Source: Halomonas halocynthiae DSM 14573
Lineage (GTDB): Bacteria; Pseudomonadota; Gammaproteobacteria; Pseudomonadales; Halomonadaceae
Assembly (NCBI RefSeq): GCF_000425725.1
Contig: NZ_KE384439.1
Span: 1 to 64,000, forward strand
Direction of reading: 5' to 3'
DNA: 64,000 nt
The number at the start of each line of letters is the position of its first letter. Position 1 is the stretch's first letter. The notes under the pieces were generated by a model. It was not told the DNA's origin, did no database searches, and saw only the letters and a program-made list of their open reading frames with translations. Position numbers and translations under genes: made by a program. Positions 1-8,444 of the stretch are shown piece after piece.

Positions 1-1821
1 GACAAGCTGGACCTGGCCGACTCTGCCTTGCAGGAAGTGGTGACTCAGGTGGATGGCACCGATGTTAAAACCCTGACCAAGGGCGATAACAAGGCCAACT
101 TCGTATCGGGCAAGAACATCGAGCTCAGTGATGATGGTAAGGGCGGTATTAACGTGGCCACCGCTGATGATGTTGAGTTCACTAACACCACGATCAACAA
201 CGATCTGAGTGTGGGTGGCGTGACTAAGCTGGGAGACAACTTCACTGTCAACGCCGACAACAGTGTTGAGTACACCGGTCCGATCAACAAGGACGATCAC
301 ATCACCAACAAGAAGTACGTTGACAACTCGGTGGCGGGAATTGCCAACAACCCGCTGACCTTTGCTGGCGACACCGGCACCAATGTAGAGCGCAAGCTGG
401 GTGAGACCGTCAATCTGACGGGTGGCGAGGAGGATGAGACCAAGCTCACCGAGGGTAATATCGGTGTGGTAGCCAACGGTGATGATACCTTGGAGGTCAA
501 GCTGGCCAGGAACCTTGACTTGGGCAACAGCGGCAGTGTGATGATGGGTGACACGCTTATCAACAGCGGTGGCTTGACCATTACTGGTGGCCCAAGTATT
601 ACCCGGAGCGGCATTGATGCGGGTGGTAAGCAGATCACCAACGTGGGTAGTGGTCTTGGCGGTAAGGCGTATGATGAGATTACCGGTGACGACCTGAACA
701 ACGCCGTTAACGTTGGTGACCTTCAGCAAGTTGCTGGTGATATCAACAAAAACGTTGCGGCTGCAAAAACTGAGGTTGTCGAAGGGAAGAACATGTCGGT
801 AACTGAGTCGATCGGTGCTGATGGTCAGACCGTCTACGAAGTTGCTACAGCTGACCAGGTCGAGTTTGATAAGGTTGATGTGGGCTCTGTGACCATCGAT
901 AAGGATAACGTTGATGGCGACGGTAACACCAAGATTGCTGGTGTAGGCAAGGGTGATCTCTCTGAAACCAGTACCGATGCTGTCAATGGTAGTCAGCTCT
1001 GGGAGATGCAGAACCAGATCACCAATATCGAGGCGGGGAGTAGCAAATACTTCAAGGCCAACTCCAAAGCTGCTGATGCGCGCCCTGTCGGGCAGGAAAG
1101 CGTGGCAATGGGGCCACAGAGTGTCGCCCAGGGTAATAACAGCGTCGCCGCTGGTAATGGAGCCATCTCCAAGACCGAGGGTAGCGTGGCGCTGGGTGCA
1201 GGCTCTGTCGCTGACCGTGAAGGGATGAACGGTAAGAAAGAAGCCTTCTCGAACACCTCCGTGGCGTCTACTCAGGGTGCGGTTTCCGTGGGCAGCAAAG
1301 GCGGTGAGCGTCAGATCACGAATGTGGCTGGTGGTACTCAGAATACTGATGCGGTTAACGTACGCCAGCTGAAGTCTGTTCAAGCGGGGGCGGTTAATTA
1401 CGACCGTAACGCAGATGGTAGTGTTAACTATGGCTCTGTGACTCTGAATAAAGGAGGAGATGCTGCTCAAATTCATAATGTTGCCGCCGGTACTGCGCCA
1501 ACAGATGCCGCTAACGTGGGGCAATTGCAGAACCTTAATCAGCGCTTTGTTAATGAGATTAATGGTGTGCATAACCGCATCGATGAAGTTGAGCGTGATG
1601 CAAACGCGGGTATTGCTGGGGTAGCCGCGATGGGGAATGCGCCTTATGTTCCAGGCAAATTCACTTACCATGTGGGTGGTGGTTATCATGGCGGTGAGAG
1701 TGCAGTAGGTGTCAACCTGCGTCGCACGGCTGATAACGGTCGCTGGAGTCTTACAGCAGGTGCTGCTGGCTCACGAGCTGGTGCCACAATTAGCCTAGGT
1801 ATTTCAGGGGTGATCGACTAA
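1..1821 (+). CDS. Trimeric autotransporter adhesin, C-terminal part (5' truncated by window)
   Basis: The reading frame is open from base 1, so this is the last 606 residues of a longer surface adhesin of the YadA/Hia type (type Vc secretion). Such proteins form homotrimeric stalks that bind surfaces or host molecules. The visible part has stalk repeats, a run of YadA-head-like motifs at about residues 367-405 (SVAMG, SVAQG, SVAAG, SVALG), and neck-like motifs ending in DAVNVRQL (about 440-457) and DAANVGQL (about 492-509). A short coiled coil (about 508-545) leads to the roughly 60-residue membrane anchor. The protein ends in GISGVID, without the usual terminal Phe or Trp. The signal peptide lies outside the window. 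Family assignment is firm; ligand and full length are unknown. Confidence 0.93.
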   Translation, partial: DKLDLADSALQEVVTQVDGTDVKTLTKGDNKANFVSGKNIELSDDGKGGINVATADDVEFTNTTINNDLSVGGVTKLGDNFTVNADNSVEYTGPINKDDHITNKKYVDNSVAGIANNPLTFAGDTGTNVERKLGETVNLTGGEEDETKLTEGNIGVVANGDDTLEVKLARNLDLGNSGSVMMGDTLINSGGLTITGGPSITRSGIDAGGKQITNVGSGLGGKAYDEITGDDLNNAVNVGDLQQVAGDINKNVAAAKTEVVEGKNMSVTESIGADGQTVYEVATADQVEFDKVDVGSVTIDKDNVDGDGNTKIAGVGKGDLSETSTDAVNGSQLWEMQNQITNIEAGSSKYFKANSKAADARPVGQESVAMGPQSVAQGNNSVAAGNGAISKTEGSVALGAGSVADREGMNGKKEAFSNTSVASTQGAVSVGSKGGERQITNVAGGTQNTDAVNVRQLKSVQAGAVNYDRNADGSVNYGSVTLNKGGDAAQIHNVAAGTAPTDAANVGQLQNLNQRFVNEINGVHNRIDEVERDANAGIAGVAAMGNAPYVPGKFTYHVGGGYHGGESAVGVNLRRTADNGRWSLTAGAAGSRAGATISLGISGVID

Positions 1822-1931
1822 ACCTTTAGGCCCTGGCGGCCTCAGGCGCTGAACTGTTTTCTAGTAAAGCGCCCGGGGCCAACTGGCTGATTCGCGTTAA
1901 GTCGTAAAGGTGCGTTCAAGTAATACCCACG

Positions 1932-1972
1932 CTGGGCCGATAAGACATGAGTGTCTTTCGGCCCAGTTTTAT
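1932..1972 (+). terminator. Intrinsic terminator downstream of the adhesin
   Basis: CTGGGCCG pairs with CGGCCCAG, with an inner AAGACA/TGTCTT helix and a TGAG loop, followed by TTTTAT. It lies about 110 bases after the adhesin stop codon and is the first strong rho-independent terminator in that direction. Confidence 0.75.
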
Positions 1973-2058
1973 AGGTGTGGTATGGGTAGATTGAGCTTCA
2001 GGTGGCAGAGAGGGTAAGGAAGGTAAGAAGAGAAATGAGGAATTGCCTAAGCGATAGA

Positions 2059-2102
2059 AAGTGCCCGCATCATCCCAGCAATTCAGGGTGATGCGGGCAC
2101 TT
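2059..2102 (-). terminator. Long hairpin, probable terminator of the lipoprotein gene
   Basis: AAGTGCCCGCATCA pairs perfectly with TGATGCGGGCACTT, with a further CCC/GGG helix inside after a one-base bulge. It lies about 45 bases beyond the stop of the leftward lipoprotein gene. On the minus strand the stem ends in ACTTTC, so the U tract is short. Confidence 0.6.
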
Positions 2103-2145
2103 GTGTTGCTGTATTAGCGAGGTGTGACCAGAAGCTAATGGCTTT

Positions 2146-2592
2146 TTACTGCGCCTGTGTTTCTTGCTGCTCACCTTCCTGAGCGGGTTCTGCTTCAGGT
2201 GTTTCAGGCTCGCTGGGTTCCTGAGAGGTTACTGCTTCTTGTTGGGTTGACTCCATGCCCTGGGCATCCGAGCTGGTGCCTGTTAGTAGCTCGATCCGGT
2301 CATGTGTCATTACGCACATCACGCCGGCTGAGTTTTCAAAGATCTGATGATTGGTATCACAATAAAGTGCCGCAGTATTTAGCGCATTAAATGCTCGGAG
2401 CTGCGGGTTGGGTTCCAAAAGGCGCGCCATGAAAAGCTCTCCTTCTGGACATTCCATGGCTTCTTGGTCTGTAGAGGCGACACACAGTTTTGTCTGGTCT
2501 ACCGTTTGAAACTGAGGATAATCAGAGAGACAACCGGTCAGAAGAAGAGGGGCGCCAATAAGTAAGGTCGTTAATTTTAGTGTGTGGTTCAT
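2146..2592 (-). CDS. Small lipoprotein of unknown function
   Basis: A 148-residue protein with a lipoprotein signal peptide: basic start, hydrophobic core (LTTLLIGAPLLL) and lipobox LTGC with the acylated Cys at about residue 21. Four further Cys residues lie in the mature part, which could form disulfides in the periplasm. The last 45 residues are a low-complexity tail rich in Glu, Gln, Pro and Ser, probably disordered. A GAGG ribosome site lies 10 bases before the ATG. I do not recognise a family. The gene stands alone, converging on the adhesin and next to a tRNA gene. Membrane anchoring is well supported; no role can be assigned. Confidence 0.75.
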   Translation of the reverse strand: MNHTLKLTTLLIGAPLLLTGCLSDYPQFQTVDQTKLCVASTDQEAMECPEGELFMARLLEPNPQLRAFNALNTAALYCDTNHQIFENSAGVMCVMTHDRIELLTGTSSDAQGMESTQQEAVTSQEPSEPETPEAEPAQEGEQQETQAQ

Positions 2593-2910
2593 GCTGTTAT
2601 TACCTCAGTATTTTTACGAAGCTTTTTGATTAAAGAGGAACTTGCTACAGCTCTGTTTGATCTGACAAAAACATCACAGCTCTTATGCTTGAAGTTTATC
2701 TCTGTAAGTTTCATATGGCCAGAGGTGTGCAGAGAAGAGAGGTTAACTTTGTTTAATTCTTGCGATGTTATGTCGCGTTATAGCAACAAAAGATGCTTGT
2801 TGGTGGTTGAGCGTTGCAGGCAGGTTGGCCACAGGAAAGTGACTTTCCAACATGGTTGACGTTGACGTGATTTAACGAGAAAGGAAAGATGGATAAGCCT
2901 TAAGGTTTAT
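2593..2910. other. AT-richer intergenic region, no gene seen
   Basis: This 318-base stretch between the lipoprotein start and the tRNA 3' end is richer in A and T than its surroundings. It should hold the leftward promoter of the lipoprotein gene, but no hexamer pair is convincing. A small palindrome centred on CCTTAAGG follows the tRNA 3' end (about 2896-2909) and may mark the end of the tRNA transcript. I saw no second copy of the tRNA 3' end here, so no attachment site is supported. Confidence 0.5.
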
Positions 2911-2987
2911 TGGCACCCCCATCAGGATTCGAACCTGAGACCTTCCCCTTAGGAGGGGGACGCTCTATCCAGCTGAGCTATGGGGGC
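2911..2987 (-). tRNA. tRNA-Arg (anticodon CCU)
   Basis: Read on the minus strand the sequence folds as a 77-base tRNA. The acceptor stem is GCCCCCA/TGGGGGT with a G-U pair at position 1-72. The D arm begins GCTCAG, the anticodon loop reads CTCCTAA giving anticodon CCU, the T loop is GGTTCGAATCC, and the 3' CCA is encoded. It decodes the rare Arg codon AGG. It lies alone and is transcribed away from cmoM. Confidence 0.97.
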
Positions 2988-2999
2988 GCAATGGGCGGC

Positions 3000-3028
3000 A
3001 TTATAAGGCGCTGGGCTATCAAGTTAAA
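3000..3028 (-). promoter_or_regulatory. Promoter of tRNA-Arg
   Basis: On the minus strand a perfect TATAAT (3000-3005) lies about 12 bases before the mature tRNA 5' end. A weak TTTAAC -35 element sits 17 bases further upstream. The stretch between -10 and tRNA is GC-rich (GCCGCCCAT), as in stringently controlled stable-RNA promoters. This is read from sequence only. Confidence 0.65.
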
Positions 3029-3087
3029 CCCGTAACGGGTCGGAGAATACATCGAAGACAGGTAGAATGTGCTTTTTCCTGTGATGG

Positions 3088-3891
3088 ATGCGCTATATGT
3101 CAGCCCCTGTCAGTCCGCTTTCCTCGGCAGGTGATCGTCATTTTGACGGTCTTGCCGAAAAGTTTGCTACCAGTCTGTATGGAGGCCCGCGCGGGCAGCT
3201 AAGGTTGGACTTGCTTAACCGGTTGCTGCCGGAAATGCTGGACCTGCATGGGCAGCCGGTGCTTGACGTTGGGGCTGGGCTTGGACAAGTCAGCGAATGG
3301 CTGGCGAGTCGTGGCCACGCGGTAACCTTGAGCGAGCCGTCTGGTGAGATGCTGGCTTTGGCTCGTGAGCACCTGGCCGCTTTTCCGGTAACTTTTTATC
3401 AGCAGCCGTTGCAGGCGTTGGGTGATATGGCCCCTGGCCCCTGGCCCCTGGTTTTCTGTCATGCGGTGTTGGAGTGGATGGCTGATCCGCAGGCGGCGCT
3501 TGAGATGCTGGCGAGTCTGGTGGCCCCGGGCGGGCAGTTATCGCTGATGGTGTTTAATCGCGATGCGCTGCGTTTTTCTAATGCGGTAAAGGGGAATTTG
3601 CGCAAGGTGCTGGATGACCGTCTAGCAGGGCGTGGATTGCGTCAACGACTGACACCAATTTCTCCGCTCACTCATGCGGATATTTCTCAGTGGGGCGAGG
3701 CCTGTGGTTTGACGCTTACTGCTGTAGCGGGAGTCCGTATTTTTCACGATTACCTACGTCGCCCGACGGAAACTCAGCAGGACCACGAGGACCTGCTGGA
3801 AATCGAGTGGCGCTACTGCCGAGTAGACCCTCATTGGCGCTTGGGGCGCTACCTGCTGTATACCTTTGAACGACCCGCTATTTCTCGTTAG
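3088..3891 (+). CDS. cmoM: tRNA 5-carboxymethoxyuridine methyltransferase CmoM (SmtA)
   Basis: A 267-residue class I SAM-dependent methyltransferase. CmoM methylates the carboxyl of cmo5U at the wobble base of certain tRNAs. The N-terminal HFDGLAEKFATSLYGGPRGQ closely follows E. coli CmoM, and the SAM-binding motif LDVGAGLGQ is at about residues 58-66. Length is near that of E. coli (261). The start at 3088 lacks a clear ribosome site; an in-frame ATG at 3097 is an alternative. It is followed after 11 bases by rsmC, suggesting a two-gene RNA-methylation operon. Confidence 0.88.
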   Translation: MRYMSAPVSPLSSAGDRHFDGLAEKFATSLYGGPRGQLRLDLLNRLLPEMLDLHGQPVLDVGAGLGQVSEWLASRGHAVTLSEPSGEMLALAREHLAAFPVTFYQQPLQALGDMAPGPWPLVFCHAVLEWMADPQAALEMLASLVAPGGQLSLMVFNRDALRFSNAVKGNLRKVLDDRLAGRGLRQRLTPISPLTHADISQWGEACGLTLTAVAGVRIFHDYLRRPTETQQDHEDLLEIEWRYCRVDPHWRLGRYLLYTFERPAISR

Positions 3892-3902
3892 GAGTGTACT
3901 GA

Positions 3903-4916
3903 ATGAGTGCCGAAACACCCGTGTGCCAGTTACTTGAGCGTCAGCCAGCGGGCTACCATGGCTGGTTGTGGGTTGCCCCCCCTCAGGACGCGTGGCTGGA
4001 GCAGGGTCAAAATATTTTGCTCAGTGCCGATGAAGCCATACTGAATGCGTGGCGTGAGCGAGGGCGGAAAACAGCTTCACCGCTGAACAAAACGCTTGGT
4101 GAGTCAGTATTGGCTCCGCCTGGTGTGGTGGTGTTCTGGCCCAAGGCTCATGCGTTGGGTGAGTGGTGGTTACTGTGGTTATGTGCCCACCTCAAACCAG
4201 GCACGCCGTTACAGGTAGTAGGCGAGAACCAAGGTGGTATTAAACGGGTGCTCAAAGTACTGGCGGCGCTGGGGCTGGGGTGTCAGCGGTTGGATAACGC
4301 ACGCCGCTGCAGTTTGTTCGGTTCTGCTCTGGAGCGGGTGGCGTTGGAGCCTGATGCCGTCTGGAAGCATTTCGACGCTGAGGGCCTGACACTGGCCAGC
4401 CACCCAGGTGTATTTGGTCACGGAAAGCTGGATGACGGCACGCGCATGTTGTTGGCTCACTTGCCTAACGAGTTGGTTGAGGTAACGTCTAAAGGTTGTG
4501 ATGTGCTCGATATGGGCTGTGGCGACGGTATTATTGCGACTTGGCTGGCCAAGCGCGGGCATCGCGTGTGTGCAGTTGACGTTAATGGCTTTGCAGTAGA
4601 AGCCACTCGGCGTAGTCTGGCCGCCAATGGGCTTGATGGCGAGGTGCTGGCAGGAGATGTTTACTCGTCACTTGGTGAGCGCCGCTTTGATGTGATTGTC
4701 AGTAACCCGCCGTTCCACCAGGAGCGAAGTATTGACCATGGGCCAGCGAGTCGCCTGATTCGTGACGCGCCAATGCACCTTCGCTCAGGTGGCTCTCTAA
4801 TATTGGTGGCTAATGCTTTTTTGCCGTGGCCGAGACTGCTGAGCGAAGCCTTTGGCGACGTTGAGATACTGGCCGATGATCGACGTTATAGAGTGTATCG
4901 TGCCATACGGCGCTGA
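3903..4916 (+). CDS. rsmC: 16S rRNA m2G1207 methyltransferase RsmC
   Basis: A 337-residue protein with the two-domain layout of RsmC: a degenerate N-terminal methyltransferase-like half and an active C-terminal half. The latter has the SAM motif VLDMGCGDG at about 200-208 and the base-amine motif NPPFH beginning at residue 268, typical of N2-guanine methyltransferases. It methylates G1207 of 16S rRNA in the small subunit. An AGGAG site lies just upstream of the ATG. RsmG and RlmG are relatives, but length and context with cmoM favour RsmC. Confidence 0.87.
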   Translation: MSAETPVCQLLERQPAGYHGWLWVAPPQDAWLEQGQNILLSADEAILNAWRERGRKTASPLNKTLGESVLAPPGVVVFWPKAHALGEWWLLWLCAHLKPGTPLQVVGENQGGIKRVLKVLAALGLGCQRLDNARRCSLFGSALERVALEPDAVWKHFDAEGLTLASHPGVFGHGKLDDGTRMLLAHLPNELVEVTSKGCDVLDMGCGDGIIATWLAKRGHRVCAVDVNGFAVEATRRSLAANGLDGEVLAGDVYSSLGERRFDVIVSNPPFHQERSIDHGPASRLIRDAPMHLRSGGSLILVANAFLPWPRLLSEAFGDVEILADDRRYRVYRAIRR

Positions 4917-5018
4917 CGACCCGCGCCACTTCTGCTGGTTTCGCAAAGCTCAGGTGACGCCGAGACCTGTAAGGGCGGCTAGCGTGCTGCGCAACGGGCG
5001 CTGTTAGGCGCTCTTTGT

Positions 5019-5558
5019 TTAGGCATTCGGTATCTGATAGTTAATGTCGGTAATCAGCCAGGCTTTTCCCCCGCCTGGGGCTGCGACGATGGTTTCGTCA
5101 TCAAGGCGTTTGCCAAGTAGTGCTTTGGCTAGTGGTGCATCTACACTAATCCAGTGTTTGCTGGTGTCTGTTTCATCGTGGCCGACGATGCGTAAGCGCA
5201 TTTCCTCACCGCTTTCGTCTTCCAAGGTAACAAAAGCACCGAAGAAGACGCGCTCGGTATCTGCAGGCAGCCGATCAATAATGTGGAGTTCATCCAGCCG
5301 CGTGGTCAAGTAGCGAATACGCGCGATGACACGGTGCAGCTCTTTTTTGTTATAGGTGTAATCGGCGTTTTCACTGCGGTCGCCAAGCGCGGCGGCTTCG
5401 CCAACCCTGGCCGATAATGCAGGGCGTTTAACGCGTGACAGGTGCTCAAGAATGCCGCGCATACGGGCAGCGCCTTCAGCGGTAATCAGGTTGCTTTTGG
5501 GCTCCTGGCGCGGATCTTTAGCAGGGTCACGCCAGCGGGTCATATTGCGGCCTTTCAT
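5019..5558 (-). CDS. greB: Transcription elongation factor GreB
   Basis: A 179-residue GreA/GreB family protein. Gre factors enter the RNA polymerase secondary channel and stimulate cleavage of backtracked transcripts. The N-terminal coiled coil carries the tip motif ALGDRSENADYTYNKKELHR, whose acidic residues reach the active site. The C-terminal FKBP-like domain includes SWISVDAPLAKALLGK-like sequence (here HWISVDAPLAKALLGK). RYLTTRL and LHIID in the linker fit GreB rather than GreA. An in-frame ATG at 5543 is an alternative start. The gene converges on rsmC. Confidence 0.9.
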   Translation of the reverse strand: MKGRNMTRWRDPAKDPRQEPKSNLITAEGAARMRGILEHLSRVKRPALSARVGEAAALGDRSENADYTYNKKELHRVIARIRYLTTRLDELHIIDRLPADTERVFFGAFVTLEDESGEEMRLRIVGHDETDTSKHWISVDAPLAKALLGKRLDDETIVAAPGGGKAWLITDINYQIPNA

Positions 5559-5715
5559 AAATACCTGCTCTGTTTGGCGGTGATATAAAGCCTAGATGGT
5601 AACGCATGGCGAAGGCTGCACCCAGTCGTGTTGATATTGTTGTTGGCGATTCATTCAAACGTTCGTTACATTGAATGTTGGCAACCAACGATGACAATCA
5701 TAAAAGGACAACATC

Positions 5716-6453
5716 ATGGCTAATATTCGTTCCAGTCTCGGCTCTAAAGCGACTTGTCACGTCTTTCTCAAACCTTTTTCTAGGCATTCTTTTAAAACAG
5801 CGGCTAAGACCAAGCCTCAGCGGTTATTGCTCTCTAGTGCGCTGGTTTTAGCATTGGCGCTGTCGCCACTGGTGCTGGCACAGTCGTGGGACGCTTCCTC
5901 TTCTGAGCTGCTGAGCCGTTGGGAGCATATCACCACCGCCATGGACAGAAAGGATCGTGAGCAGGCGCTGGAGTCGCTGGCAGCAGAGGCGTCCGCCTTG
6001 GTAGAGGCAAACCCAGCTAATAGCGACCTGTTAATTGTTGATGGCATCGTTCAGGCATCGCTAGCTCGTGAAGTGGGTGGCCTTGATGCACTTGGAGCGG
6101 CCAAGCATGCCCGTAACGTATTGGAGCGTGCCGTAGAGATTGATGCTGATGGTCATGCAGGTTCAGCTTATGTCACCCTCGGGGCTCTCTATGATCGTGC
6201 CCCAGGCTGGCCAGTGGCGTTTGGCGATAGCGAAACGGCTGAACAGATGTTCCAGCGGGCGCTGGAAATTCGCCCTGATGGAATGGACGTTAATTATTAC
6301 TATGCGGCGTTTTTGGCAGAAGAAGGCCGTAACGCCGAGGCCATTGAGCATGCTCGCCGTGCTGAGCAGGGAGCGCCAAGAGCAGACCGTCAGGCCTCTG
6401 ATAAGGCACTGAAAAACAAAGCCAGGGTGCTGCGCCAGAAGCTGGGTGGTTAA
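5716..6453 (+). CDS. Exported TPR-repeat protein of unknown function
   Basis: A 245-residue protein. After an unusually long basic N-terminus (about 36 residues) comes a hydrophobic segment, LLLSSALVLALALSPLVLA, with a likely signal-peptidase site before QSWDAS, so the mature protein is probably periplasmic. The rest is helical with TPR-like repeats, for example AKHARNVLERAVEID, AEQMFQRALEIRPDG and AEAIEHARRAEQGA. TPRs usually mediate protein contacts. An AAAGGA site precedes the ATG. It stands alone between greB and nudF. A shorter start inside the long N-region cannot be excluded. Confidence 0.7.
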   Translation: MANIRSSLGSKATCHVFLKPFSRHSFKTAAKTKPQRLLLSSALVLALALSPLVLAQSWDASSSELLSRWEHITTAMDRKDREQALESLAAEASALVEANPANSDLLIVDGIVQASLAREVGGLDALGAAKHARNVLERAVEIDADGHAGSAYVTLGALYDRAPGWPVAFGDSETAEQMFQRALEIRPDGMDVNYYYAAFLAEEGRNAEAIEHARRAEQGAPRADRQASDKALKNKARVLRQKLGG

Positions 6454-6546
6454 TGTAGTACTTGTTAAGACTGGCGACATCGCGTTGCTGTGTCGATAAT
6501 GGGGCTCGGCTAATTTCGGCTGAACTTGCCTGAGAGCGGAGCCCCT

Positions 6547-7194
6547 ATGTCAGAAATCGAAGCGATGTTCGCCGCTGATGCAACGGGTCAGCCATCATTT
6601 AATGCAGATGATGTTGAAATAGTTGCTCGGCACTGCCTATATCAGGGCTTTTTTCGTCTAGAGAAAATTGAGCTGCGCCACCGCCTGTTCGAGGGCGGTT
6701 GGAGTCACGTCATGTCGCGCGAGGTGCATTGCCGACACGATGCAGTTGGTGTGTTGCTGTATGATGTACAGCGCGACGCAGTGGTGTTGGTAGAGCAGTT
6801 TCGTCCAGGCGCTTTGGGGGATGAGGCGTCTCCTTGGAAACTGGAAATTGTTGCTGGGCTTGCTGAGCCGGGCGAGAGTGTTGAAGATGTAGCGCGTCGT
6901 GAGGCGCAGGAAGAGGCCGGCTGTGATATTGGTGAGCTATTTACGCTTCATCGTTATTATCCCAGCCCTGGTGCCTGTGATGAAGAGGTCACGCTATTGT
7001 GTGGCTTGGTGGATAGCCGCGGGCTGGGCGGTGTTCATGGGCTGGCTGAGGAGCATGAAGACATCCGTGTTCATGTGGTTCCCTTTGCTCGGGTTATGGA
7101 GTTACTGCATGCAGGGCGTCTTGATAATGCTATGTGTTTGATTAGTCTACTTTGGTTAAATGCCGAGCGGGCATCATTACGGGCTGGGAGGTAA
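6547..7194 (+). CDS. nudF: ADP-ribose pyrophosphatase NudF (Nudix hydrolase)
   Basis: A 215-residue Nudix hydrolase that cleaves ADP-ribose and related ADP-sugars to AMP and sugar phosphate. The Nudix box, G-x5-E-x7-REAQEEAGC, is complete and begins GLAEPGE. The Pro/Gly-rich segment after it (YYPSPGACDE) is typical of ADP-ribose hydrolases. The ATG at 6547 is chosen because GAGCGGAG lies just upstream; an in-frame TTG at 6526 has no such site. It opens the nudF-yqiB-cpdA block, a conserved gammaproteobacterial order. Confidence 0.9.
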   Translation: MSEIEAMFAADATGQPSFNADDVEIVARHCLYQGFFRLEKIELRHRLFEGGWSHVMSREVHCRHDAVGVLLYDVQRDAVVLVEQFRPGALGDEASPWKLEIVAGLAEPGESVEDVARREAQEEAGCDIGELFTLHRYYPSPGACDEEVTLLCGLVDSRGLGGVHGLAEEHEDIRVHVVPFARVMELLHAGRLDNAMCLISLLWLNAERASLRAGR

Positions 7195-7195
7195 G

Positions 7196-7684
7196 GTGAG
7201 TCGGCGCGCTTATGTGACAGATCTTAAAACGCTGCAGGGCGAATGTGCTGCTAATTATGTGCGGCTAGTGCGCTTGCTGGGTGATGCTGAAGCAGGTGAA
7301 CGCCGTGAATTTGAGTTAATCAGTCATGGCCGTTCGCTGGGTTTCCTGTGTCTGAAAGTGCAAGAGCGGGCTCCTTATACCACCGTTGTGCGAGTTTTCC
7401 AGTCTGACACTCAGGAGCGCGGCTCGTTAGAGGCGTCTCGTGATCGTAGTGCGTTGGAACACGTGATGTCATCGCCACGAATGCAGGTACATTTGTACCA
7501 TGACGCACGTATGGCTGAGGTAACCGACTTTCAGCGTCAGCGTCATTTTGATGGGCGCTATCGCTATCCAAATGCGCATATGCGCCAGCCTGATGAAAAA
7601 CTGCAGCTTAATCGTTTTCTCGGCGAGTGGTTAAATCATGGTTTAGCCCATGGGCATGCACTGGCTCTCTCGGAGCTGCGTTGA
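7196..7684 (+). CDS. yqiB: DUF1249 family protein YqiB
   Basis: A 162-residue cytosolic protein matching the DUF1249 (YqiB) family by sequence pattern (YPNAHMRQPDEKLQLNRFLGEWL near the C-terminus) and by its place between nudF and cpdA. The function is not established. The GTG at 7196, one base after the nudF stop and preceded by GGGAGGTAAG, is the likely start; an upstream in-frame ATG at 7160 would lie inside nudF. The stop overlaps the cpdA start (TGATG), so the three genes are probably co-translated. Confidence 0.8.
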   Translation: MSRRAYVTDLKTLQGECAANYVRLVRLLGDAEAGERREFELISHGRSLGFLCLKVQERAPYTTVVRVFQSDTQERGSLEASRDRSALEHVMSSPRMQVHLYHDARMAEVTDFQRQRHFDGRYRYPNAHMRQPDEKLQLNRFLGEWLNHGLAHGHALALSELR

Positions 7685-8427
7685 TGCGTGTTATCCAGAT
7701 TACAGACTGTCATCTTCACGCAGACCCTCAAGCACGTTGTCGTACAGGTGTCGCGTTTCCTCAGCTTGAACTGGTCGTCGCTCGTGCAGCACAGCTGCAC
7801 CCCGATATGGTGATTGTCAGCGGCGATATCAGCCAGGACCATAGTATTGAATCTTATGCGCTGGCAGAGCAGGCACTGTCGACACTGGGTTGCCCGTGGC
7901 ACTGGCTCGCAGGTAATCATGATTTACCTAATCTTATGGCGTCAATACGGCCGTTGCCTGGTGAGATTGCAGTGAAACACTGGCGCTTGTTGTTAGCCGA
8001 TACGCACTGGTCCGGCCAGGCTCGAGGTCGGCTCGGGGAGGCTGAGCTGGCTGCGTTGAGTGCAAAGCTGGCTGAGGATGCTGAGCGCCCAGTGCTGCTT
8101 TTTCTGCATCACCCTCCACTAGATGTTGGCTCGGCATGGATGGATGAACTGGGGTTGGTTGACCGCGCGGCTTTGTCTGAGATGTTGTGCGGGCACTTAC
8201 AAGTGCGCGGGATTGTTTGTGGCCACATACATCAGGCCTTTTTCGGTGAGCTCGGCACATGCCATGGTGCGATTCCGGTATACGGTACGCCCTCAACCAG
8301 TGATCAGTTCCTACCCGGCAGCAATATTTTTGCTGTCGATGATGTTTCTCAACCTGGGTTTCGAGTGATTGACCTTAGCGATGACAGCTTTGTTAGTTGG
8401 GTAGAAAGGGTTGATCTGTCCGCGTGA
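7684..8427 (+). CDS. cpdA: 3',5'-cyclic-AMP phosphodiesterase CpdA
   Basis: A 247-residue class III metallophosphoesterase that hydrolyses cAMP to AMP. Metal-binding motifs appear in order: ITDCHLH (D8, H10), VSGDIS, AGNHD, FLHHPP and CGHIH. The ATG overlaps the yqiB stop. In enterobacteria yqiA and parE follow; here the block ends at cpdA and a decayed oleate hydratase fragment comes next on the other strand, so a rearrangement boundary lies just downstream. Confidence 0.87.
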   Translation: MRVIQITDCHLHADPQARCRTGVAFPQLELVVARAAQLHPDMVIVSGDISQDHSIESYALAEQALSTLGCPWHWLAGNHDLPNLMASIRPLPGEIAVKHWRLLLADTHWSGQARGRLGEAELAALSAKLAEDAERPVLLFLHHPPLDVGSAWMDELGLVDRAALSEMLCGHLQVRGIVCGHIHQAFFGELGTCHGAIPVYGTPSTSDQFLPGSNIFAVDDVSQPGFRVIDLSDDSFVSWVERVDLSA

Positions 8428-8444
8428 TTGGCGCTTTCGTGCTC

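Larger units (their letters stand above)
1822..2145. other. Intergenic region between convergent adhesin and lipoprotein genes
   Basis: No convincing gene is seen in this 324-base gap. It holds two strong hairpins listed separately (1932-1972 and 2059-2102), which fit termination of the two converging genes. A weaker inverted repeat, GGCGCT/AGCGCC, lies near 1848-1874. Confidence 0.6.

Noticed and set aside
2584..2859. Rightward 91-codon frame upstream of the tRNA
   Set aside because: No ribosome site, atypical composition, and it overlaps the lipoprotein start; probably chance.
2911..2940. Prophage or island attachment site at the tRNA-Arg 3' end
   Set aside because: I saw no second copy of the tRNA 3' sequence in the window and no integrase gene.
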